Shown one piece after another: positions 6,300 to 10,902 of a stretch of DNA of 10,902 nucleotides (position 1 is its first letter; each line of letters opens with the position of its first letter). The position numbers and the translations under genes were made by a program. The stretch is from Oscillospiraceae bacterium (GTDB lineage Bacteria; Bacillota; Clostridia; Oscillospirales; Oscillospiraceae), in the NCBI GenBank assembly GCA_009786775.1, contig WQRL01000032.1, positions 1-10,902 on the forward strand, read 5' to 3'. The notes under the pieces were generated by a model that ran no database searches, was not told the origin of the DNA, and saw only the letters and a list, made by a program, of their open reading frames with translations.

Positions 6300-7499
6300 A
6301 TGAAAAAAATTATTATGGCGGTACCGCTGGTTGAGATGGATGGGGATGAGATGACCCGCGTGCTCTGGAAGCTAATTAAAGACAAGCTCATCTTGCCATA
6401 TGTGGACTTAAAAACCGAGTATTATGACCTCGGTTTGCAAAACCGCAACAGCACGCAAGACCGGGTCACAACGCAGGCCGCCAATGCCACTAAGAAGTAC
6501 GGCGTTGCTGTCAAGTGTGCTACCATAACGCCGAATAAGCAGAGGATGGAGGAATATCCTGAGCTTACGGAGATGTGGAAGTCGCCAAATGCCACAATCC
6601 GCGGGATTCTCGACGGCACTGTTTTCAGAGCTCCCATAATAACAGGCAATATAAAGCCCACTGTGAGGACATGGGAGAAGCCCATCACCATAGCCCGCCA
6701 CGCCTACGGAGATGTATACAAGGCTGCTGAACTGATTACAGGCGAGCCTGGGGAGTGCACCCTGACCTTTAGGGGTGAGAGCGGTGCTAAACAGAGTATA
6801 TCTGTGGCCAAAGTGGGCGGTTCCGCCGTTTGGCTGGGGCAGCATAATACAGATGAGAGCATTCGGAGCTTCGCCCGAGCTTGCTTCCAGTACGCGCTTG
6901 ATACAACGCAGGATTTGTGGTTTTCTACAAAGGATACAATCTCTAAGGTTTATGACGGCCACTTCAAAGATGTCTTTGAGACTGAGTTTGAGGCTTACCG
7001 GATCCGCTTTGAGGCAGCGGGTATTGAGTTTTTCTACACTCTTATTGACGATGCCGTGGCCCGCGTGGTGCGCTCTAAGGGTGGCTTCATATGGGCGTGC
7101 AAAAATTACGACGGCGATGTTATGAGTGACATGGTTAGCTCCGCATTTGGTTCTCTTGCAATGATGACAAGTGTCTTGGTTTCACCTGACGGCCATTATG
7201 AGTTCGAGGCAGCTCACGGCACGGTCACGCGACACTATTATAAGTTCCTTAGAGGCGAACGCACTTCAACCAACCCAGTTGCAACGATTTTTGCCTGGAC
7301 GGGCGCACTAAAAAAGCGCGGCGAACTGGATAAGTTAGACGATTTACAGGATTTTGCATGCAGGCTTGAAGCGGCCAGCCTTAACACACTGCGTGACGGG
7401 GTTATGACCTCAGACCTCGCATCGCTGGTGGATGACGGCACCGCTGTCAGGGCTGTGGATTCTTGGGAATTTATTGGCGAGATAGCAAAGAGGCTGTAA
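6300..7499 (+). CDS. icd: NADP-dependent isocitrate dehydrogenase, dimeric eukaryotic-like class
   Basis: The enzyme oxidatively decarboxylates isocitrate to 2-oxoglutarate, making NADPH and supplying carbon for glutamate. At 399 residues it matches the homodimeric class of human IDH1 rather than the E. coli Icd class. Substrate and metal residues are present: SPNATIRGILDGTVFRAPI (95-113), R133 in ARHAYGD, Y140, K211 in STKDT, D250/D251 in LIDDAVA, and D273 and D277 in NYDGDVMSD. NADP preference is indicated by R311-H312 in HGTVTRHY, equivalent to the Arg-His pair that contacts the 2'-phosphate in IDH1. STNPVATIFAW (323-333) is also conserved. Numbering is offset by one to two residues from IDH1. 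The ATG at 6300 follows AGGAG by 9 nt. The last gene of the plus-strand series, it is followed at once by a strong terminator. Confidence 0.97.
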   Translation: MKKIIMAVPLVEMDGDEMTRVLWKLIKDKLILPYVDLKTEYYDLGLQNRNSTQDRVTTQAANATKKYGVAVKCATITPNKQRMEEYPELTEMWKSPNATIRGILDGTVFRAPIITGNIKPTVRTWEKPITIARHAYGDVYKAAELITGEPGECTLTFRGESGAKQSISVAKVGGSAVWLGQHNTDESIRSFARACFQYALDTTQDLWFSTKDTISKVYDGHFKDVFETEFEAYRIRFEAAGIEFFYTLIDDAVARVVRSKGGFIWACKNYDGDVMSDMVSSAFGSLAMMTSVLVSPDGHYEFEAAHGTVTRHYYKFLRGERTSTNPVATIFAWTGALKKRGELDKLDDLQDFACRLEAASLNTLRDGVMTSDLASLVDDGTAVRAVDSWEFIGEIAKRL

Positions 7500-7513
7500 A
7501 ATTTTTGATAAAG

Positions 7514-7555
7514 AAATCACGCGCCTGCGGGGCTTAAACCGCAGGCGCGTGATTT
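7514..7555. terminator. Bidirectional terminator between convergent genes
   Basis: A 17-bp perfect stem (7514-7530 with 7539-7555) with an 8-nt loop lies between the converging isocitrate dehydrogenase and stalk-domain protein genes. The arms end in AAA/TTT, and T-rich sequence follows on the plus strand (GATTTTGAGTTTGTTT) and on the minus strand (TTTCTTTATC). It can serve both genes. Confidence 0.88.
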
Positions 7556-7577
7556 TGAGTTTGTTTATTCCGGAATA

Positions 7578-8681
7578 TTATTCCATGGGTTCGTTAATGT
7601 TGTCAATCACTATCTGGCCTTCAAATGCGTATGCATTGTTGATGCCGATCACCCTAAAGAACTCTAGGGGCACGAAGGTTGAACCATCGACGAGTCCGGG
7701 AGCTATTGAAATAGTCTGTGGAGCCATTCTGCCGATGTGAACTTCGGTGCTTCCAATCCAAGTGTTGATTGCCACACCTAGGCGGATGCTTCGGGTTGCG
7801 GCATCCCATTCGACTTCATAGCCGAGGGCTTCTGCAATCGCTCTGAGCGGAACCATGACTGTATAGCCTGTTTGGAATGCTGCCGGAGCCGTGATGGGGT
7901 TGCCGTTTACTTGAATCGGCCAGCCGCTTGCATTAATGCTGTCGGGAGCTGGTGCGGGGAGTGTTGTCCAAGGTGTTACTGGAGCCGGTGCCGGCAGCGG
8001 TGTCCACGGTGTTACGGGAGCTGGTGCAGGAAGTGTTGTCACAGGCATTTCTGGCAAATCTTCTGGACTTAGCGGCAGTGGGCCTGTTACAGCATCTTCA
8101 AACAGTACGATGATTTTGGATGGTGTTGTCATTGGCGGAAGGCTTCTTGTAGATATTGAGTAGATAACTACAAGGCGTCTGCCGTCGATGTTGCCATCTG
8201 CGAATTCCTGACCATCAGCTAGTACGATTTCTGTGTCAGGGCCGATGTTGACAATAAGATCGCCTGCTTGGGAGAGATATCTTCTTACTTCGCCTTCCAT
8301 CGGGTTAAAACGGTCAACTGTGACTGTGTCACTTGCAGGTGCGCCGTTTACCAAAACCGCTACCGTGTATTGCGGCGGGTAAATCATAATCATCGGAGCA
8401 TTTGCAATGTAGAATGCTGTGACTGTGTCGCCCACATTTATTTCTTCTTCAAACGGGAATACTGTCCTGTCGGTGATGTTTAGAAATGCTCTGGCCTCAC
8501 GGTCAGTATCCGGCAGTGCAATCTCTACACTAAAACCAAACTCAGATTCTTCTACTGCAAGTACTGCACCTGTAACTGATAGATAGTAAGGTGCGGCTTC
8601 GTTATCGGCGGCCATTGCCAGCCCTGTCAGCGATGCAGCCATCAATGTGACTACCATCAAAATAGATAATGCCCTTTTCAA
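7578..8681 (-). CDS. Secreted protein with copper-amine-oxidase N-terminal (stalk) domain
   Basis: This is a 367-residue exported protein. A signal peptide spans about residues 1-24 (KR, a hydrophobic core, then AMA before ADNEA). Two related beta-rich units follow (about 32-115 and 123-196), a proline-rich linker of three 12-residue repeats based on TLPAPAPVTPW (about 212-247), and a C-terminal stalk domain (about 255-362) with the typical IQVNGNPI, MVPLRAIAEALGYEVEWDA and TFVPLEFFRVIG. Stalk domains are widespread in secreted clostridial proteins and are thought to act in surface attachment; no enzyme motif is visible. The start is TTG at 8681, because GGAGGAAA lies 8 nt before it; the in-frame TTG at 8696 would overlap that site. 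No lipobox or sortase motif is seen. Confidence 0.85.
   Translation of the reverse strand: MKRALSILMVVTLMAASLTGLAMAADNEAAPYYLSVTGAVLAVEESEFGFSVEIALPDTDREARAFLNITDRTVFPFEEEINVGDTVTAFYIANAPMIMIYPPQYTVAVLVNGAPASDTVTVDRFNPMEGEVRRYLSQAGDLIVNIGPDTEIVLADGQEFADGNIDGRRLVVIYSISTRSLPPMTTPSKIIVLFEDAVTGPLPLSPEDLPEMPVTTLPAPAPVTPWTPLPAPAPVTPWTTLPAPAPDSINASGWPIQVNGNPITAPAAFQTGYTVMVPLRAIAEALGYEVEWDAATRSIRLGVAINTWIGSTEVHIGRMAPQTISIAPGLVDGSTFVPLEFFRVIGINNAYAFEGQIVIDNINEPME
7945..8052. repeat. Three tandem 36-bp repeats encoding a Pro-rich linker
   Basis: Units at 7945-7980, 7981-8016 and 8017-8052 are each 36 bp and imperfect, keeping the reading frame of the secreted protein. They encode the 12-residue Pro/Ala/Thr/Trp repeats. 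Length can vary by slippage or recombination in such arrays. Confidence 0.85.
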
Positions 8682-8696
8682 TGTTGTTTCCTCCAA

Positions 8697-8864
8697 ATTC
8701 TAGAAATTTTCTTTTCGCTTATTCAGACGGAAAGAAATGCGCAAAAGTTCCGAATAGTACTTGAACAATTTGTTAACGCTTTACAGTCCTCCCCTCAACT
8801 GAAATTTCGTTAAACTATTCAGGTGCTTCCGTGCTTTCTCCCCTGGGAACGCATGTCTTAACAG
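8697..8864. other. Intergenic gap with no clear feature
   Basis: This 168 bp separates the GatD-like gene from the downstream stalk-domain gene. On the minus strand TTGAGG and TAACAA are 17 nt apart, but the -10 match is poor, so I do not call a promoter. I see no convincing terminator for the GatD-like gene. Confidence 0.4.
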
Positions 8865-9644
8865 CTATGAACTTTGACTGGCTCTGTTTGAGAGCTCTTT
8901 TAACGCTTTGCCATAGGCTGCGTCTGCAAAAAATCCAAATGATTGGCTGCCTTGCCCGCCGCTTGAGGGTTTCTCATCAGCGCAGGCACCGTCCTCTATC
9001 TGAGGCTTACTTTCACCGCCTAATAATTTATCTGCAAAATATTTGAGCAGCGGCGGGTTTCTCACTAAAACCGGACCTGTGATGTATGTACCCAGCAGAT
9101 TGTTATATAGTATGCCTTCTTCTTTCGATTTGTCACTTGAGCCTGCGCCCAGCTCCAACTGAAAAGGCCTATCCGTATTACCGCTTTGGCCAATTCCTGC
9201 GCGGTTAATGAAGCCTATTAGTTTTTCAGGTATAAATGAAGCCTTTATAACGCAGTCGCCCGTGGTACGGGTATTGCCCTGAGTCGTTTCAAAATTCAGT
9301 AAACCCAGTGCCTCATGCCTAGTCCCATCGGTGCCTGTTATGGCTTTTCCGAAAATTTCATGTGAATTTCCGGTGGCGAGAACATGCATACCTTCTTCAA
9401 TCCGCTTTAAGAGTGCTTCCTTGCGGGGCCTTATATCATTTAGGCACGCAAGCACGCTGCGCTCGGTACCGCTGCCGATATATAGAAAATCATATGCTCC
9501 GAAATCAACCTCGGCTCCTATGCTCTTCTTGTCTATGACGGTCTCGTGGCCGCGGGTTCTAAGTTCCATTGCCAGAACTTCGGCATTTGCCCAGTCGCCG
9601 TAGAGGCTCATTAAGTCGTGGTAAATGTGCAAAATTTTTGTCAT
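8865..9644 (-). CDS. GatD-like class I glutamine amidotransferase, catalytic residues missing
   Basis: The 259-residue protein has the fold signature of GatD, the CobB/CobQ-type glutaminase subunit that feeds ammonia to MurT for amidation of lipid II: ILHIYHDLMSLYGDWAN at the N-terminus, YDFLYIGSGTERS (51-63), the elbow VLATGNSHEIFG (88-99) and GTYITGPVLVRNP (185-197). In active members the elbow reads like CGGYQ; here Gly92 takes the place of the nucleophilic Cys, and Thr189 takes the place of the catalytic His (usual GTYLHGP). The only Cys residues (67, 131, 221) are elsewhere. It is therefore unlikely to hydrolyse glutamine in the usual way. The C-terminal part (about 210-259) is low in complexity. 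The gene follows the MurT-like gene, with AGAGG as ribosome site. GatD identity rests on the neighbour as well as sequence. Confidence 0.82.
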   Translation of the reverse strand: MTKILHIYHDLMSLYGDWANAEVLAMELRTRGHETVIDKKSIGAEVDFGAYDFLYIGSGTERSVLACLNDIRPRKEALLKRIEEGMHVLATGNSHEIFGKAITGTDGTRHEALGLLNFETTQGNTRTTGDCVIKASFIPEKLIGFINRAGIGQSGNTDRPFQLELGAGSSDKSKEEGILYNNLLGTYITGPVLVRNPPLLKYFADKLLGGESKPQIEDGACADEKPSSGGQGSQSFGFFADAAYGKALKELSNRASQSS

Positions 9645-9647
9645 ATC

Positions 9648-9725
9648 CTACCTCTTTGAGAGCGGCGCAGCAGGCCTCTTTCCATACAGCTCTTGCCACG
9701 CAGCTTCCGCATGCACCTTCTTCAT
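9648..9725 (-). CDS. Possible 25-residue peptide between the murT-like and gatD-like genes
   Basis: An ATG begins 3 nt after the murT-like stop codon, and the frame runs 25 codons to a TAG ending 3 nt before the gatD-like ATG. The peptide is basic, begins MKKVHAEAAWQELYG and ends PLSKR. A ribosome site is weak (GAGGA about 17 nt upstream), so translation would rely on coupling to the upstream gene; the ribosome site of gatD overlaps its last codons. It may only be a coupling device or chance. Confidence 0.35.
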   Translation of the reverse strand: MKKVHAEAAWQELYGKRPAAPLSKR

Positions 9726-9728
9726 AGA

Positions 9729-10902
9729 TTATTTAGAGCTATCCTCTAAGCTGCGGAGCAGTTTGGCCTTATCTGAAAAGCACGTAAGGATATAGATTTC
9801 CCCTTTGGTGTTTGAGGCTAAATGTTCCCTCAGGGTGCTAAAATCCTCGGCATAGCTTATTTTCTCAGGTGCTGCGGCTGACATTGCAAATCTGGTGGCA
9901 AGTTCACTTACATAGCGGCCCGTCAGGACGACGTTTTCGACAATGCTATTGTCCAGAATATCAAAGCCTATATCCCATAACCAAGAGGTTTCGCTTGTGT
10001 AGTACTTGCGGCTGATGGAGTCTACGGCTATCACAACAGTGCAGGGCTTCTTTTGCATAACTGCCCACGCGAGGTTTTGGTTATATGCCATTGAGTTTTC
10101 GTGTTTGGAAATAAGCAAGATGCCGTTTCTTCCTCCGATTGTCAGGCTCACAGTTCTTCCACCCTTGAGACCGTACATGTCCAGAGCTTGTGCCGTGGCC
10201 TCTGGGGAAATCCCCGCTGTGGAGGCCGCAGCCATTGCGGTTGCCAGGTTGTATGCGCCTATTAGGCTAGGTATGGCGAGGCGGGTTCTAATGGGAACCG
10301 GCACTTGCGCCGCCTGCACTTCCAGCCCTGCTGAGCAGAGAATATCTACTAAACCTGAGCCGAAATCAATATTTTTTACTTCAACACTAGGTTCTTGCCT
10401 GCTGAAGCCACAAAAGCCGCAGCAATAACCGCCGAAATGCGCAGTGACTTTGAAGTTGTAGTTCATGGGGTGCTTACATAGGGGGCAAAATGCGCCATCA
10501 TCGTATTTGTAAGGGCTGCTGCGGGGGGTGCTGTCACTTGATGTGCCATTTTCGCTAGGCACGGCATCTTCACCTATCCCAAACCATACCACATCTCTGC
10601 TTAGCTTCACTTCTGTATTAAGTGAATCCTGCGGGTACGCCAGAGCTGCCACATATGGGTCGTCCGCGTTGAGAACTAATTTCACCTCACTGCCTGCGGC
10701 ATCAACCGCTGCTCTTATGCAGTCGCTTATAAATTCATGATGCCCGTTGCGCGTAAGCTGGTCACGGCAGAGGTTGGTTACGACAACCGCTGAAGGCTTC
10801 ACCGCTTTGAAAATGCTCAGGGCATAACGCTCATCACATTCCAAAACCAGCACATCGCGCTGCACTTTACCGCCGAGTGTAGATCTCGGCAAAAGCAGAG
10901 TC
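9729..10902 (-). CDS. MurT-like Mur ligase family protein (5'-truncated by window)
   Basis: Known MurT uses ATP to activate the D-Glu carboxylate of lipid II so that ammonia from GatD converts it to D-isoglutamine. Numbering from the TTG at 10892, the central Mur ligase domain shows VLVLECDER (14-22), TNLCRDQLTRNG (39-50) and LNADDPY (74-80). A four-Cys zinc-ribbon insert characteristic of MurT lies at C136/C139 and C158/C161. The C-terminal domain begins near 240 (GLKGGRTV) and contains TSWLWDIGFD (302-311), whose Asp307 matches the catalytic Asp of MurT. The segments usually reading like KNPAGFNQ and ADGxDxSW are here KHENSMAYNQ (263-272) and YYTSETSW, which is unusual. The frame is open at the window edge (TLL before the TTG), so the N-terminus with the ATP-binding GTNGKT-type loop lies outside. 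Confidence 0.88.
   Translation of the reverse strand, partial: TLLLPRSTLGGKVQRDVLVLECDERYALSIFKAVKPSAVVVTNLCRDQLTRNGHHEFISDCIRAAVDAAGSEVKLVLNADDPYVAALAYPQDSLNTEVKLSRDVVWFGIGEDAVPSENGTSSDSTPRSSPYKYDDGAFCPLCKHPMNYNFKVTAHFGGYCCGFCGFSRQEPSVEVKNIDFGSGLVDILCSAGLEVQAAQVPVPIRTRLAIPSLIGAYNLATAMAAASTAGISPEATAQALDMYGLKGGRTVSLTIGGRNGILLISKHENSMAYNQNLAWAVMQKKPCTVVIAVDSISRKYYTSETSWLWDIGFDILDNSIVENVVLTGRYVSELATRFAMSAAAPEKISYAEDFSTLREHLASNTKGEIYILTCFSDKAKLLRSLEDSSK

Noticed and set aside
6408..6962. Minus-strand ORF of 184 codons
   Set aside because: It is antisense to the conserved core of isocitrate dehydrogenase; no ribosome site and no protein-like composition.
7872..8163. Plus-strand ORFs that look Cys-rich or Gly-Ala-rich
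   Set aside because: They are antisense readings of the 36-bp proline-linker repeats; the apparent pattern is a by-product of the repeat.
10006..10428. Plus-strand ORF of 140 codons
   Set aside because: It is antisense to the MurT-like gene, which has clear family motifs in the same stretch.
1..10902. CRISPR array, toxin-antitoxin or phage-defence system
   Set aside because: No regularly spaced repeats and no matching protein families were seen; the only repeats are the short arrays described.

Overview
The window looks like chromosomal DNA of a Gram-positive Clostridia-type bacterium (Bacillota), with the end of an integrative element at its left edge. This rests on strong GGAGG-type ribosome sites, several consensus sigma-A-like promoters, a MurT/GatD-type gene pair (known from Gram-positive cell walls), a DUF1576-like membrane protein and a secreted protein with a copper-amine-oxidase N-terminal ('stalk') domain. 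The assignment is inferred from gene content; no database was searched.

Left region (1-1771): the 3' part of a tyrosine recombinase gene (+) runs toward two tRNA genes on the minus strand, tRNA-Asp(GTC) then tRNA-Thr(GGT). The 3' end of tRNA-Thr faces the recombinase. The 275 bp between them is rich in TTAGC/GCTAA motifs and small palindromes, as expected near an attachment site. The tRNA pair has its own candidate promoter and terminator.

Middle region (1771-7555): on the minus strand lie an RluA-family pseudouridine synthase and, upstream of it past a strong terminator, a 58-residue single-span membrane protein. A divergent promoter pair (about 2998-3093) separates these from a plus-strand series: an SLC13/DASS-like anion permease, a DUF1576-like membrane protein with a clear internal duplication, a small soluble protein overlapping it by 11 bp, and an NADP-type isocitrate dehydrogenase of the dimeric 'eukaryotic-like' class. 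Permease plus isocitrate dehydrogenase suggests, without proving, a role in di/tricarboxylate handling. The series ends in a 17-bp perfect stem that probably terminates transcription from both sides.

Right region (7578-10902): on the minus strand are a secreted stalk-domain protein with three 36-bp repeats, then a GatD-like protein and the 3' part of a MurT-like Mur ligase (transcribed murT then gatD). In known bacteria MurT/GatD amidates the D-Glu of lipid II. Here the GatD-like protein lacks both expected glutaminase residues (nucleophilic Cys and catalytic His), and the MurT-like protein is unusual in two normally conserved C-terminal segments. A 25-codon ORF fits exactly between the two genes with 3 nt on each side. 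This divergent pair is the most interesting part of the window.
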